The notes: generated by a model not told the origin, from the sequence alone. 64,000 nucleotides of DNA from Methylobacterium gnaphalii (GCF_007992215.1 NZ_BJZV01000019.1:26084-90083); one strand, 5' to 3'. Counted from the stretch's first letter, positions 35,448-45,079 are shown. Numbers and translations are program-made.

Positions 35448-36335
35448 GTGGGCCTGATCTACGCGCTGCTCGCCTATCTGAGCTGGGGCCTCGTGGTGCC
35501 GGTGCATTTTCGGCTGCTCGATGGGGTATCGCCGCCGGCGATCCTGGCTCATCGCGTCATCTGGTCGGCCCTGTTCGTCACGGCGTTGATCGTGATCCTG
35601 CGCAAGCGGCTGGTGAACCCCTTTCCGCTGCGCTGGCGCCACGCGCTGCTGATCGCCTCGGCGCTGGCCATCGCCGTCAACTGGCTGCTCTATCTCGTGG
35701 CTGTCAGCTCCGGGCACATGCTCGATGCGAGCCTCGGCTACTTCATCAATCCGCTGGTCAATGTCGCGCTCGGCGCCCTGGTGCTCGGTGAACGGCTGAG
35801 GCCGGTGCAGATGCTGGCGGTCGGCATCGCGCTGCTCGGTGTCGCCATCGCGGTGGCCATGGCCGGCCGGCTGCCGCTCCTGTCGCTCGGGCTGGCGATG
35901 AGCTTCGCGCTCTACGGACTCCTGCGCAAGCTCGTCGCGGTCGATGCGATGATCGGCTTCTATGCCGAGACGCTCCTGCTGCTGCCCATCGCCCTGTCCT
36001 ACGCCCTGTTGGCCTCCGATGCCGTGCCCGCCGATGGCTGGCATCTCGGCCTCCTGCTGCTCACCGGCGTGACGACGGCGCTCCCGCTGATCTGGTTCGC
36101 CGCCGCCGCCCAGCGCCTCAGCCTCGCGACCCTCGGGCTGATGCAGTATCTCGCCCCCACGGGGATCATGCTGCTCGGCATCCTGCTCTACGGCGAGATC
36201 CCGACGCCCGACCGTGTGGTGCTGTTTGCGCTGATCTGGATCGCCCTGGTGCTCTATGCGGGCGATTCCCTGCTGACGGCTCGCCGGACACGCGCCGCCA
36301 TGCGAGGCTCGACAGCCGAGACGAGGGGGGCCTGA
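35448..36335 (+). CDS. rarD: RarD-like EamA-family transporter
   Basis: A 295-residue inner membrane protein with ten hydrophobic helices in two EamA repeats. GLIYALLAYLSWGLVVPVHF opens the protein; AVNWLLYLVAVSSGHMLDAS and GYFINPLVNVALGALVLGER are the RarD signatures. Substrate is unknown; RarD was named for chloramphenicol sensitivity but is thought to export metabolites. GTG start. It is followed after eight bases by the P1 peptidase gene, likely co-transcribed. Confidence 0.85.
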   Translation: MGLIYALLAYLSWGLVVPVHFRLLDGVSPPAILAHRVIWSALFVTALIVILRKRLVNPFPLRWRHALLIASALAIAVNWLLYLVAVSSGHMLDASLGYFINPLVNVALGALVLGERLRPVQMLAVGIALLGVAIAVAMAGRLPLLSLGLAMSFALYGLLRKLVAVDAMIGFYAETLLLLPIALSYALLASDAVPADGWHLGLLLLTGVTTALPLIWFAAAAQRLSLATLGLMQYLAPTGIMLLGILLYGEIPTPDRVVLFALIWIALVLYAGDSLLTARRTRAAMRGSTAETRGA

Positions 36336-36343
36336 GCGAAGCT

Positions 36344-37354
36344 ATGCGCAACAGCATCACCGACATCGCCGGCATCCGCGTCGGCCATGCTGGCGACGAG
36401 CGCCTCGGCAGCGGCGTCACCGCGCTTCTGTTCGACCGGCCCGCAGTCGCGGCGGTCGACGTGCGCGGCGGCGGTCCCGGCACCCGCGAGACCGACCTGC
36501 TCGACCCCGCCTCGACCGTGGAGGCAATCGACGCCTTGAGCCTGGCAGGCGGCTCGGCCTTCGGACTCGATGCGGCCGCCGGCATCGTCGCGCGCCTCGC
36601 CGAGACGGGACGCGGATTTGCCGTCGGCGGCGTGCGCGTGCCGATCGTGCCCGGCGCGATTCTGTTCGATCTGATCAACGGTGGCGACAAGGAATGGGGC
36701 CGCTTCTCGCCCTATCGCGACCTCGGCTACGCGGCCGCCTGCGCGGCCTCGGAGGAGGTTGCCCTCGGTACGGTCGGGGCCGGAACCGGCGCCCGTACGG
36801 CCAACCTCAAGGGCGGTCTCGGCAGCGCCTCGGCGCAGGTGCCAGACAGGCCGTTTCGTGTCGGCGCACTCGCGGCGGTGAACGCCTTCGGCCGGGTCAC
36901 CTTGGGGCAGGGCCCGCATTTTTGGGCGGCGCCATTCGAACGGGCGGACGAATTCGGCGGCCTCGGCCTTCCCGCATCGATGCCGGCGGATGCCCATACG
37001 TGGCCGCGCGAGGCGCTGCCGGGCACCAACACCACGCTCGCGGTGATCGCCACCGACGCGGCGCTCACCAAGGCCCAGGCGAAGCGCCTCGCGGTGACGG
37101 CGCAGGACGGCCTGGCGCGCGCCATCCATCCGGTCCACACGCCGCTCGACGGCGACGTGGTGTTCGCGGTGTCGACCGGCCGCCTGCCGCTGGCCGATCC
37201 GATCGGCGACCTCGCCCGCATCGGTGCGGCGGCGGCGGATACCCTGACACGCGCCGTGGCGATCGGCGTCTACAGCGCGCGGCGCCTGCCCTGTCTCGGC
37301 CTTCCGGCCTGGCGGGATCTTTTCGGGCAAGGCTCGGGACGGCCCGGGCGCTAG
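36344..37354 (+). CDS. P1 (S58/DmpA) family self-cleaving peptidase
   Basis: A 336-residue N-terminal nucleophile hydrolase. SITDIAGIRVGHAGD opens the family; ALSLAGGSAFGLDAAAGI and GTVGAGTGARTANLKGGLG are conserved core segments; LPGTNTTLAVIATDA holds the autocleavage site, where the Thr after Asn becomes the nucleophile of the beta chain. Relatives are aminopeptidases, beta-peptidases or amidases. Substrate unknown. It converges on the amidase gene. Confidence 0.87.
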   Translation: MRNSITDIAGIRVGHAGDERLGSGVTALLFDRPAVAAVDVRGGGPGTRETDLLDPASTVEAIDALSLAGGSAFGLDAAAGIVARLAETGRGFAVGGVRVPIVPGAILFDLINGGDKEWGRFSPYRDLGYAAACAASEEVALGTVGAGTGARTANLKGGLGSASAQVPDRPFRVGALAAVNAFGRVTLGQGPHFWAAPFERADEFGGLGLPASMPADAHTWPREALPGTNTTLAVIATDAALTKAQAKRLAVTAQDGLARAIHPVHTPLDGDVVFAVSTGRLPLADPIGDLARIGAAAADTLTRAVAIGVYSARRLPCLGLPAWRDLFGQGSGRPGR

Positions 37355-37371
37355 CGGCTTCGATCCGCCGT

Positions 37372-38919
37372 TCAGCCCCTCTTCACGACATCGGTGAGCG
37401 GCCAGGGATGCGCCTGCTCGTAGGCGCGGGCCGCCCGAAACACGATGTCCTCGCGCAGGTAAGGACCCACCATCTGCAGGCCGATGGGCCGGCCGTCCTT
37501 GGTGAAGCCGCAGGGCACCGAGGCGGCCGGATGCCAGCTGAGATTGAACGGGTAGGTATAGGGTGCCCAGTTCAGCCAATCGTCGCCGAAGCGGCCGTCG
37601 GGCGGCGTGTTGTGTCCGGTCTCGAAGGCGGGACAGGCCAGCGTCGGGGTCAGGAGCAGATCGAAGTTCTGGTTGAACCGGCCCATGGCGGCGTGGAGCG
37701 AGGCCCGGGCCGCGAGGGCCGTCCCGTAATCGGCCGCCGAGACGCTCCGGCCCTTCATCGCCAGTGCCAGCAGGGCCGGATCGAGTTCGCCCCATTTCGC
37801 TTCCGGGACGGAGCGCACAGCCGTCCAGCAGATTGTCAGCCAGATCGGATCGAGGATCGGCGCGGGATCCGGAAAGCCCGGATCGGCCTGTTCCACCTTC
37901 GCGCCGAGATCGGAGAAAGATTTTGCCGCCCGCTCGGTGATGGCCTCGACCTCCGGGTCGAGGTTCTTCACGTAGCCGAGCCGCGGGCTCCAGGCGATGC
38001 GCAGATCCCTGACGCCGTTGTCGAGCGTGCCGAGGAGATCAGGCAGAGGAGCGCTCGCCGAGGTCATGTCGCGCGAGTCGGCGCCAGCGATGGTCTGGAG
38101 CAGGGCGGCGGCATCGCGCACGCTGCGACTCAGCGGGCCGACATGCAGCGTCGCCGCCGCCGGAACCGCGGGGATGCGGCCGAGGCTCGGCTTGATGCCG
38201 AACACCCCGCAGAACGAACTCGGGATGCGGATCGAGCCTGCGCCGTCGGTGCCGACATGCAGCACACCGAGGTTCAACGCCGCAGCGGCAGCCCCGCCCG
38301 CTGTCGAGCCGCCGGTGGTCACTTTCGTGTTCCAGGGATTGTGGGTGATGCCCGAGAGCGGGCTGTCCCCAACGCCCTTCCAACCGAATTCCGGCATGCA
38401 GGTCTTGCCCAGGATGACTGCGCCGGCATCGAGGAGCCGCGACACCACCGGCGCACTCTCGGGGCTCGGTCCATCCGCGCTGGTGCGGCTGCCCTTCCGG
38501 GTTGGGTGGCCGGCCCAGGGGATGTTGTCCTTGATGGTCACCGGCACGCCATCGAGCGGCCCGAGCGGCTTGCCCTTCTGCCAGCGCGTTGCCGAGGCCT
38601 CCGCGGCCTTCACGGCTCCGTCGCGGTCGACGAACACGAAGGCGTTCACGGATGGGTTGAGCGCGTCGATCCGTGCGAAGGCGGCCTTTGCCACCTCGAC
38701 CGGCGAGAGCGAACGATCCCCGTAGCCGGCCTGCAGCCGGCCTCCATCGAGAAGCGACGGGTCGCCTTGAGCGGCGACGCCGCGCGTCGAAGGGATCACG
38801 ACCGCCGAGGCGGCCAGAGCGCCGACGACGGATCGGCGGGTGAGGTGCCCTGCCGACTCCCTCGGTTCCGCGGACGGCCAACTGTCCTGTGAGGGTTGCC
38901 CGATCTGTGGCTCGGTCAT
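37372..38919 (-). CDS. Exported amidase (amidase signature family)
   Basis: A 515-residue AS-family hydrolase with a Tat-like leader (LTRRSVVGALAASAVVIPST). The Ser-cisSer-Lys triad is visible: Lys in PVTIKDNIPW, cis-Ser in TGGSTAGGAAAA, nucleophile Ser in GTDGAGSIRIPS. PLDGVPVTIKD is diagnostic. It is not GatA, which is cytoplasmic and lacks a leader. The start MTEPQIGQ is used; upstream residues to 39009 look non-coding. The substrate amide is unknown. Confidence 0.87.
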   Translation of the reverse strand: MTEPQIGQPSQDSWPSAEPRESAGHLTRRSVVGALAASAVVIPSTRGVAAQGDPSLLDGGRLQAGYGDRSLSPVEVAKAAFARIDALNPSVNAFVFVDRDGAVKAAEASATRWQKGKPLGPLDGVPVTIKDNIPWAGHPTRKGSRTSADGPSPESAPVVSRLLDAGAVILGKTCMPEFGWKGVGDSPLSGITHNPWNTKVTTGGSTAGGAAAAALNLGVLHVGTDGAGSIRIPSSFCGVFGIKPSLGRIPAVPAAATLHVGPLSRSVRDAAALLQTIAGADSRDMTSASAPLPDLLGTLDNGVRDLRIAWSPRLGYVKNLDPEVEAITERAAKSFSDLGAKVEQADPGFPDPAPILDPIWLTICWTAVRSVPEAKWGELDPALLALAMKGRSVSAADYGTALAARASLHAAMGRFNQNFDLLLTPTLACPAFETGHNTPPDGRFGDDWLNWAPYTYPFNLSWHPAASVPCGFTKDGRPIGLQMVGPYLREDIVFRAARAYEQAHPWPLTDVVKRG

Positions 38920-39045
38920 GCGATGCTCCACGCGCTGTCGATTCACTGCGCAGAACCGACGATTGAAGCTGGAGGAACGCGATGTCGAGCAACTCTGGCG
39001 TGGCAGCAAAGCCTTCTCTGCCCGGCGGTCCGATGCTGTCGGAGC

Positions 39046-39330
39046 CTAGCCTCCCGGCTCCTCCTTCGCATCGGCGACGAGTTGCGCGAGACCCTTGTCG
39101 ACCTCGGCGCCGAGCAGAGCGCGCTCGGCGGCGGTGAGATCCTTCGCCCAGTTCGGGCCCGCAAAACCTTCTGCGCAGCGTGCTCGCTCGGAGGCGATGA
39201 AGGCCTCGGTCTCGGCAGGCTGCGTGCGCATGGCGTGCTGGAAGCCGAACCAGGCCGCGCGCTCGACCACGGCGAGACGGGCGCGCAGGCGGATCATCAC
39301 CGCCCGCTCCGGGCTGACCTCGTCGCTCAT
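39046..39330 (-). CDS. Hypothetical protein, second gene of a two-gene unit
   Basis: A 94-residue, mostly helical protein (RAVMIRLRARLAVVERAAWF, AEVDKGLAQLVADAKEE) with a single cysteine. The A of its ATG is the last base of the stop codon of the preceding small gene (TGATG), so translation is coupled. No family recognised. Convergence with nothing; the amidase lies downstream on the same strand. Confidence 0.6.
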   Translation of the reverse strand: MSDEVSPERAVMIRLRARLAVVERAAWFGFQHAMRTQPAETEAFIASERARCAEGFAGPNWAKDLTAAERALLGAEVDKGLAQLVADAKEEPGG

Positions 39331-39539
39331 CAGTGGCGCTGCTCGCAACGTGTCTTCACGTAGGTGTCCTTGTCGGTGGCGCGCCCGGACCCCGCTGCGA
39401 TGGTCGGTCCCTGAACCAGGCATTCCTGCAGAGAGTGCGCCGGTCCGGTCACCACGTCCAGCGCCGTATCGCGGGTGCAGTCCGGCGCCGCCACCGAGTT
39501 GGCGCAGACGAGGGCGACGACGAGGATCGTGTTCATCAT
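39330..39539 (-). CDS. Small exported cysteine-containing protein
   Basis: A 69-residue protein with a signal peptide (MNTILVVALVCANSVAA) and a short mature chain with three cysteines (APDCTRD, LQECLVQG, KTRCEQRH). The pattern resembles small conserved exported proteins of Hyphomicrobiales, where the cysteines probably pair. The ATG doublet at 39534-39539 gives two possible starts. It is translationally coupled to the following gene. Confidence 0.65.
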   Translation of the reverse strand: MMNTILVVALVCANSVAAPDCTRDTALDVVTGPAHSLQECLVQGPTIAAGSGRATDKDTYVKTRCEQRH

Positions 39540-39751
39540 GGCGTGGATCCCGCAGGAAGGGAGGGCGCGGCAGAGGGAACTGACGCCGGCGGCAAAAGGC
39601 TCCCGGAGCTGGTTGGGCATAGCGTCACAAGGGCCGTCCTGGCGGGCGCGATCGGAGGGGCTGAGGCCCCCGCGACACGCCCGCCCCAAAATCGCCTCAT
39701 CTCGGCGATGTTTTCGGGCATCGAAACCTTGGTTGATGCAAGGACGCAACA

Positions 39752-40003
39752 ATGTCATTCGATGTCGTCTTCACCCGCTCGGCGCAGAGCGCCGTCGCCG
39801 GTCATGGTGATCTCCCATCACTCGAAGAGCGGACGCGCGATGAGATCGCGGATCTTCCCGGCGAAGGTCTCGAAGAACTGGAGAAACACTTCTTTCATGC
39901 CTTCGCGCTCGACGACGGCACCGAGTTTATCTGTTCGTTGACTGCCGATGGTGCCGTGCGCGTCGATGCCTGCGCCAACGAGGATGCGCGCGAGGCGGCT
40001 TGA
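39752..40003 (+). CDS. Small acidic hypothetical protein
   Basis: An 83-residue acidic protein with AAGGA ahead of the ATG. Two strands (SFDVVFTRSAQSAV, TEFICSLTADGAVRVDA) and a helix (GLEELEKHFFHAFAL) suggest a small globular fold. No family recognised. It diverges from the exported protein at 39330-39539. Confidence 0.55.
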   Translation: MSFDVVFTRSAQSAVAGHGDLPSLEERTRDEIADLPGEGLEELEKHFFHAFALDDGTEFICSLTADGAVRVDACANEDAREAA

Positions 40004-40033
40004 CCCGTCCGGCCTCGGCATCGCCGAAACGCG

Positions 40034-40594
40034 CTAGCGCGGCGAAGCCTTCGGCCGTTTGACCGCCTGGGCCGCGGGCTTGAGCGCCTCGATCACCTGC
40101 GGCGCGAGGTCTTGCGCGATCCGGGCATGGCCCTCGGGGGTGATGTGGATCCCGTCCCACTGATAGATCTCGCGGGGAAAGACCGGATCATAGACGATCG
40201 ACGGGATGCCGCGCGCGGTGAGCCGCGCCACCATGGCCTCGATGTTGGCCGCCCGCCGCTCACGCGTCCCGAAGAATCTAAGATCGTTGGCGCCGGGTTG
40301 CAGCACCACGAGCTGCGTGCCGTCCGGGACCACGGCGTCGAGCCGGCCGAGCATGCCCGAGGTGGTGTCGAAGGGCCGACCGGCATTCACCACCTGCACG
40401 TCGAGCCCACGCTCTCTCAGCAGTTCCTCGAGCCGGGCCGGGTAGGCTGCCGCCGCGCCGACGCCCCAGCCGGAGGTGTTGCTCGCCCCGACCGCGACCA
40501 CCGTCAGTGCCGCGGCGCGCGCCGCCGGAAGAGTGGCGCCCGTCAGTGCCAGGGCCGACAGGCAGAGCCGCATCACCGTGCCGATTCGGCTCAC
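40034..40594 (-). CDS. SGNH/GDSL-family hydrolase, exported
   Basis: A 186-residue lipase/esterase-fold protein with a signal peptide (VMRLCLSALALTGATLPAARA). Block I is AVGASNTSGWGVG with the nucleophile Ser, block III QPGANDLR supplies the Asn, and block V DGIHITPEGH supplies Asp and His. Resembles TesA-type thioesterase/lysophospholipase in length. Substrate unknown; expected in the periplasm. Confidence 0.85.
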   Translation of the reverse strand: MSRIGTVMRLCLSALALTGATLPAARAAALTVVAVGASNTSGWGVGAAAAYPARLEELLRERGLDVQVVNAGRPFDTTSGMLGRLDAVVPDGTQLVVLQPGANDLRFFGTRERRAANIEAMVARLTARGIPSIVYDPVFPREIYQWDGIHITPEGHARIAQDLAPQVIEALKPAAQAVKRPKASPR

Positions 40595-40658
40595 CTGTTC
40601 CCCCAGACCGTGGCTGATACCCTGGTACGCTGCAGGGCGTCGGACCGGAACACCCGGA

Positions 40659-41168
40659 TTACGCGCCCAGCGCCCGCTCCAGCTCGCCCTTGCTCATGGT
40701 CGAGCGTCCCTTGACGCCCTTGGCCCTGGCCTTCTTCAGCAAATCGGCCTTGGTCTGACCGCCGCCATGCCCCGAGCGTCTTGCGGAGGCCGCCTTGCGG
40801 GCTACGTCCTCGGGCTGGGACGAGTGCTGCTTGCCCTTGGCGCCGTCCGCGCGCTTCTTGGCGGTCGAGCGGGCATACTCGTCGTCGGAGAGTGTTTCGC
40901 GGGCCTTCTTCGGCAGGTAGCGCTCGCCGGTCTTGCCGCTCTCGCGGCCCGACTTGGTGTCCCACTCTTCCTCGGTCCACTGCTTGAGGTGGTTGTCCTT
41001 GGACTTGGCGCCGGCATAGCCGCCACCCTCCTTCTTGTATTCGGCTGTCGCCATCTGGGCCTTGCGGGCCGACCACTGGCCGGGCTTGCCGCCCTTGCTG
41101 GACTTCGTGGCCTTGTCCTTGACCTGCTCCCAGAGCTTCGGGTCGGTCTTCTTCGCTGTTCCTGCCAT
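40659..41168 (-). CDS. DUF5872-type basic protein with Rho-N/SAP-like tail
   Basis: A 169-residue, very basic protein. KTDPKLWEQVKDKATKSSKG and the GQWSARKAQMATAEYKKEGG stretch fit the DUF5872 pattern; the C-terminal KADLLKKARAKGVKGRSTMS segment looks like a Rho N-terminal/SAP helix-extended-helix that binds nucleic acid. Likely DNA-associated, but no experiment supports this. Single gene, diverging from argC. Confidence 0.75.
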   Translation of the reverse strand: MAGTAKKTDPKLWEQVKDKATKSSKGGKPGQWSARKAQMATAEYKKEGGGYAGAKSKDNHLKQWTEEEWDTKSGRESGKTGERYLPKKARETLSDDEYARSTAKKRADGAKGKQHSSQPEDVARKAASARRSGHGGGQTKADLLKKARAKGVKGRSTMSKGELERALGA

Positions 41169-41359
41169 ATCGCGCCTCCGGACGGATCGTTGTCCGTCAA
41201 CCGGAGGATGCCGGAGCCGTTCCGGGGCGGGCGGCTGGCACCGTGGACCGGGCCGTCACGGCTCTGTCATGCTTCCTGCGCCATTGACTCGGCGAAGCCG
41301 AAATTCCAGGTGCCTGCCGAACGTCGTAAGGCTTGCACGCCGCGACACGAGAGGACCCG

Positions 41360-42310
41360 ATGTCCGCCATGAACGCTTCCGAGATGCCGAAGGTCTTCAT
41401 CGACGGCGAGGCTGGCACCACCGGGCTCGGCATCCGTGAGCGCCTGGAGCGCGAGGGCCGCGTTCAGCTCGTCAGCATTCCCCATGAGAGCCGCAAGGAT
41501 GTGGCTGCCAAGCGCGCGCTGCTCGGCCAGGTCGATCTCGTCGTGCTCTGCCTGCCCGACGATGCGGCCCGCGAGACGGTGGCGCTCGCCGACGGCCTGC
41601 CCGAGGGTGGACCGCGCATTCTCGATGCCAGCACCGCGCACCGCGTCGCCGCCGGCTGGGCCTACGGCTTCCCGGAGCTCGACCGAGCCCAGCAGGATGT
41701 GATCCGCGCCGCGCGTCGCGTCGCAAATCCCGGCTGCTATCCGACGGGCGCCATTGGCCTGTTGCGGCCGCTCGTCGATGCGGGGCTGATCCCCGCCGAT
41801 CATCCGATCAGCATCAACGCGGTCAGCGGCTATAGCGGCGGCGGGCGCACGATGATCGAGAGCTACGAGGCCGGGGAGGGCGCTCCCTTCCTGCTCTACG
41901 GCCTCGGCTTGGGCCACAAGCACCTGCCGGAGACGCAAGCCTATTCGCGGCTGACGCGCCGGCCGATCTTCGTGCCCTCCGTCGGCAACTTCCGGCAGGG
42001 CATGCTGGTGAGCATCCCCCTCCACCTCGACATGCTGCCCGGGCGCCCCTCCGCCGTCGATCTCGAGGCGGCTCTGGTGGCGCATTACGAAGGTGCGCGC
42101 CTCGTCGAGGTGGTGACCGGCGCGGGCGAGGGCGCGCATCGCGAGCGCATCGAGGCCGAGGGGCTCAAGGACACCGATCGGCTCGAGCTCCGGGTGTTCG
42201 GCTCGGACGAGCATCGTCAGGCCGTGCTCGTCGCCAGGCTCGACAATCTCGGCAAGGGCGCTTCGGGCGCGGCCGTGCAGAATATCGGGCTGATGCTCGA
42301 CCTCGACTGA
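41360..42310 (+). CDS. argC: N-acetyl-gamma-glutamyl-phosphate reductase (type 2)
   Basis: A 316-residue arginine biosynthesis enzyme reducing N-acetylglutamyl phosphate with NADPH. Short type 2 Arg[20 protein letters not shown] at the N-terminus, catalytic Cys126 in [10 protein letters not shown], and [17 protein letters not shown] precedes the ATG of MSAMNAS, which I prefer over the upstream in-frame ATG at 41333. Monocistronic. Confidence 0.93.
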   Translation: MSAMNASEMPKVFIDGEAGTTGLGIRERLEREGRVQLVSIPHESRKDVAAKRALLGQVDLVVLCLPDDAARETVALADGLPEGGPRILDASTAHRVAAGWAYGFPELDRAQQDVIRAARRVANPGCYPTGAIGLLRPLVDAGLIPADHPISINAVSGYSGGGRTMIESYEAGEGAPFLLYGLGLGHKHLPETQAYSRLTRRPIFVPSVGNFRQGMLVSIPLHLDMLPGRPSAVDLEAALVAHYEGARLVEVVTGAGEGAHRERIEAEGLKDTDRLELRVFGSDEHRQAVLVARLDNLGKGASGAAVQNIGLMLDLD

Positions 42311-42753
42311 GCGCGTCTTCCGCAAGACGGCGTCGAGGCCACCTGGGGCCCTCGTCGCCCCGGCTATCAGTGGATGGCGCAGCGCCCGAGATATCGGCGC
42401 GTTCCGTCAGGGCTTGGCCGTGCCTGAAGGCGGGCCGATCGTGGCAGGCGCGGACCCGGATCGGACATCGCCTTGCACGATCGGCTGTAGAGCCAGGCGT
42501 GTTTCGGCAAACCGCACAATAGCTACGCTTTACGGCAATGCCTCGTTCAGCACAGATCTAGTCCATGTTGACGAACGGTCATCCTTAGATTGCGGAGCAG
42601 CCGAGTTTTGCAATCATCAGAATTTCGAATTCCCGGGGCGTTACGCTTTTTTCCCAGAAAATCGCCAGAATATACAAATTCGAGTTCTTGCTCGTAGACA
42701 TTATCAGGCATACTATCCGCTCGATCTTTCTATCAACAGATGGCAGGTCAGAG
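42311..42753. other. AT-rich regulatory region upstream of the MucR-like gene
   Basis: 443 bases without a credible gene. From about 42510 the sequence becomes markedly AT-rich with T tracts (GCTTTTTTCCC at 42647) and short A/T repeats. MucR/Ros regulators bind AT-rich DNA with T-A steps and usually autoregulate, so this is a reasonable operator region; individual sites cannot be assigned by eye. Confidence 0.5.
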
Positions 42754-43263
42754 ATGAGCGAATCCAGCGCCGAAACGGCACGACGTGTCACGCTTACCGC
42801 AGATATCGTCTCGGCCTATGTCAGCAACAATCATGTACAGAGCGCTGACCTCGCCAAACTGCTCAGCGACGTGCATACGGCCATCTGCAGCGTGTCGGCC
42901 ATCGCCCCCGCCGCGGATGCCGCGCCGGCCAGGGCGACGGCTCAGGAGATCAGGCGCTCGATCACGCACGAGCACCTGATCAGCTTCGAGGATGGAAAAC
43001 CCTACAAGACCCTGCGCCGCCACCTGACGCTGCGCGGGCTCACGCCGGAGCAGTACCGTGCGAAATGGGGCCTCGGCCCCGACTATCCGATGACCTCCGC
43101 GAGCTACTCGGAGCAGCGCTCGGAATTGGCCCGCGCCCTCGGGCTCGGACAGCAGCGCCGCAAGCATGCTGCCGTCGCGGCACCCGAGGCGGCGCCGGCG
43201 TCATCGGCCGCCGAAGCGGACGCACCGAAGAAGCCCCGCGCGTCGCGCAAGAAGGAGGGCTGA
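42754..43263 (+). CDS. MucR/Ros-family transcriptional regulator lacking zinc cysteines
   Basis: A 169-residue regulator. Conserved MucR core: SFEDGKPYKTLRRHL, LTPEQYRAKWGLGPDYPMTS, and ARALGLGQQRRK. In classical Ros/MucR zinc fingers this region has two cysteines before the helix; here both positions are other residues (SFED), so a zinc site of the usual CCHH type is absent. The start MSESSAET is chosen because the family begins with this helix; frame is open to 42688. The Ala/Pro/Lys tail is unstructured. Likely a global H-NS-like repressor. Confidence 0.85.
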   Translation: MSESSAETARRVTLTADIVSAYVSNNHVQSADLAKLLSDVHTAICSVSAIAPAADAAPARATAQEIRRSITHEHLISFEDGKPYKTLRRHLTLRGLTPEQYRAKWGLGPDYPMTSASYSEQRSELARALGLGQQRRKHAAVAAPEAAPASSAAEADAPKKPRASRKKEG

Positions 43264-43270
43264 ACCTGCT

Positions 43271-44314
43271 CTAGACGGACCGGCGCGACCGCGTCAGCCG
43301 CACGCCCGGGGCGGGCCGTTCCAGCAGTACCTCGCGGCGGAAGCGCACCAGCTTCGCCGGCCGTCCGGCGGCGCCGCTGGTGATGCCGTCGGTCTCCTCC
43401 ACGAGGCCCTGCTGCGCCACGAGCCGGCGGAAGTTCTGCTTATGCAGGCGGATCCCGGAGAGCGCCTCCACCGTGCGCTGGAGCTGCAGCAGCGTGAAGG
43501 CGGGCGGCATCAGCTCGAACACCACGGGGCGGTACTTGATCTTGCCGCGCAGGCGCCCGATCGCCGTGGCCAGCACGCGGCGGTGATCGAGGGCCATCGG
43601 CTGTCCGGTCACGCGGTGGTCGGCGGGAATGGCGGCGCCGGCCTGGCCCTTGGCCTCCGGGATCAGCCCGGCCTCGAACAGCAATTCATAGCGCTCCAGC
43701 ACCCGCTCCTCGTTCCAGGTCCCCGCGAAATTGAGGCCGACGCGGTCCTCGCGCTGGCGCCGCAGTTTGGCGTCCGATCCCTGGGCGATCCAGGCGGCGA
43801 GCCGCGGCTCGATCTCCGCCAAAGCCGGCGGCCGGCCGTCGCGAAAATCCTCCCAGGGCAGGAAGCGGTACCAGTTGCGCCAGGTCGGCTCGAGATCGGG
43901 GGCGGTCTCGCCGACGGCCCGCGCCTCGCGGGTCAGGGCGAGATAGGCGACCGAGAGCAGGTGGACGGCGTCGGATCCCGGTCCGGCCGCCTTCCGGTCG
44001 CGATCGCCGAAGGTGTAGAGCTGCTCGACATAGCCGAGGCGCTGCTGGGTCTGCCGCTCCACCCAGGCACGCAGGCCGCGCTCCAGCGTCGGGTGCTCTG
44101 AGACCAGGGGGCCGGAGGGCAGGCCGGTCTCGCGGCCCTTGGCCTGGCCCGGGACGGGTACCGTGAGCGCGCGGGGCTCGCCATCGGTGGCGGCAAGGAT
44201 GACCGCGACGAGACCGACGGAGGAGGCACCCGTCGACGCGCCCGAGGAGGATGGCGTGACGGGCCGCGCCTCTCCGTCCTGGGCGGCGATCCGGATCGGC
44301 TCCGCCGTCGTCAT
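43271..44314 (-). CDS. NadQ-like NAD regulator (Nudix-like plus winged helix)
   Basis: A 347-residue protein of the COG4111/NrtR-like type: an N-terminal Nudix-fold domain without the catalytic Nudix box (AVILAATDGEPRALTVPVPG, LERGLRAWVERQTQQRLGYVEQLYTFGD) and a C-terminal winged helix (RRVLATAIGRLRGKIKYRP, VFELMPPAFTLLQLQRTVEA). In alphaproteobacteria this group is annotated as regulator of NAD biosynthesis; target genes here might include pncA. Separated from the MucR gene by seven bases, convergently. Confidence 0.75.
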   Translation of the reverse strand: MTTAEPIRIAAQDGEARPVTPSSSGASTGASSVGLVAVILAATDGEPRALTVPVPGQAKGRETGLPSGPLVSEHPTLERGLRAWVERQTQQRLGYVEQLYTFGDRDRKAAGPGSDAVHLLSVAYLALTREARAVGETAPDLEPTWRNWYRFLPWEDFRDGRPPALAEIEPRLAAWIAQGSDAKLRRQREDRVGLNFAGTWNEERVLERYELLFEAGLIPEAKGQAGAAIPADHRVTGQPMALDHRRVLATAIGRLRGKIKYRPVVFELMPPAFTLLQLQRTVEALSGIRLHKQNFRRLVAQQGLVEETDGITSGAAGRPAKLVRFRREVLLERPAPGVRLTRSRRSV

Positions 44315-45079
44315 CGCGCCTGTTCCTTCCGAGATTGCTTTGAATTCCCCCCGCTATAACGGCTCCGCCCGCCGCCTCGTCAACGCTGCCGATCGTGTCG
44401 CATTTTGAAATTCGATCGTGCGGGTCCGGTTGGGGTGGTTTTCAGCTGGTCTGCTTTGCGGGAGGGATTTGAGAAATGCGGACGTTCGACGTTCGACCGG
44501 AGATGGCCGAAAGCGGAATGGCCGCCTCTGAGCTGCCGAGGCCGCGCGGCAGACACTCCGACCTGCAAAGTTCGACGTCAGGAGCAGTCATGCAGCGATC
44601 TTGAAGTGGGCTAAGGGCCCTTTGGCCTGTCACCGGGGCGGACATAGCGATGCCCCGCGAATTGCTCAGCAAGGAGGGCCGCCGTGAGCCAGTAGAAGCT
44701 GCGGCTGATGCACCCATAGCGTCGCGGCGCCTTGGGCCAGTCGGCCAGCGCTCATCCGTTGCATCGCGGCGCTCCGGCCCGGCATGCCCCGGCCAGACGG
44801 CGGAGGGCAGGAACTCTCGAGCAGCCGAGCGAGGGCATGGAGCTGCGTCACGTTCGGGCACTGGTGCGGACCGGCCGAGGAAGCCATGGGTTCGTTAGCG
44901 TCATGCAGCGAAGCCCCTTTGGTGTGGCGATCAGGGTGGCAACGCGGGCCATAGGATATCAACCTTGGGCGGCTCCCCAGTTGGGCCTCATGAGCAGGCG
45001 GTGCGCCTGAGAGGACCCGAAACAGTTTCGGCCTCTTGAGCGTTCCTGTCGGTCGAACTCGACAGGGCAGGAGCGTGTT
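44315..45079. other. Gene-poor region at the start of the accessory segment
   Basis: 765 bases. Upstream of about 44410 lies the promoter side of the NadQ-like gene. From 44411 to 45079 ORFs exist on both strands (for example 44666-45232 on the minus strand) but their predicted proteins are low-complexity Arg/Pro/Ser mixtures without motifs. A GGCCGAAAGCGG element at 44507 recurs elsewhere in the accessory segment. I see no gene I can support. Confidence 0.45.

Noticed and set aside
36694..38892. 732-codon open frame on the plus strand over the P1 peptidase and amidase genes
   Set aside because: Low-complexity Arg/Gly product spanning two well-identified genes in other frames; typical GC-driven shadow.
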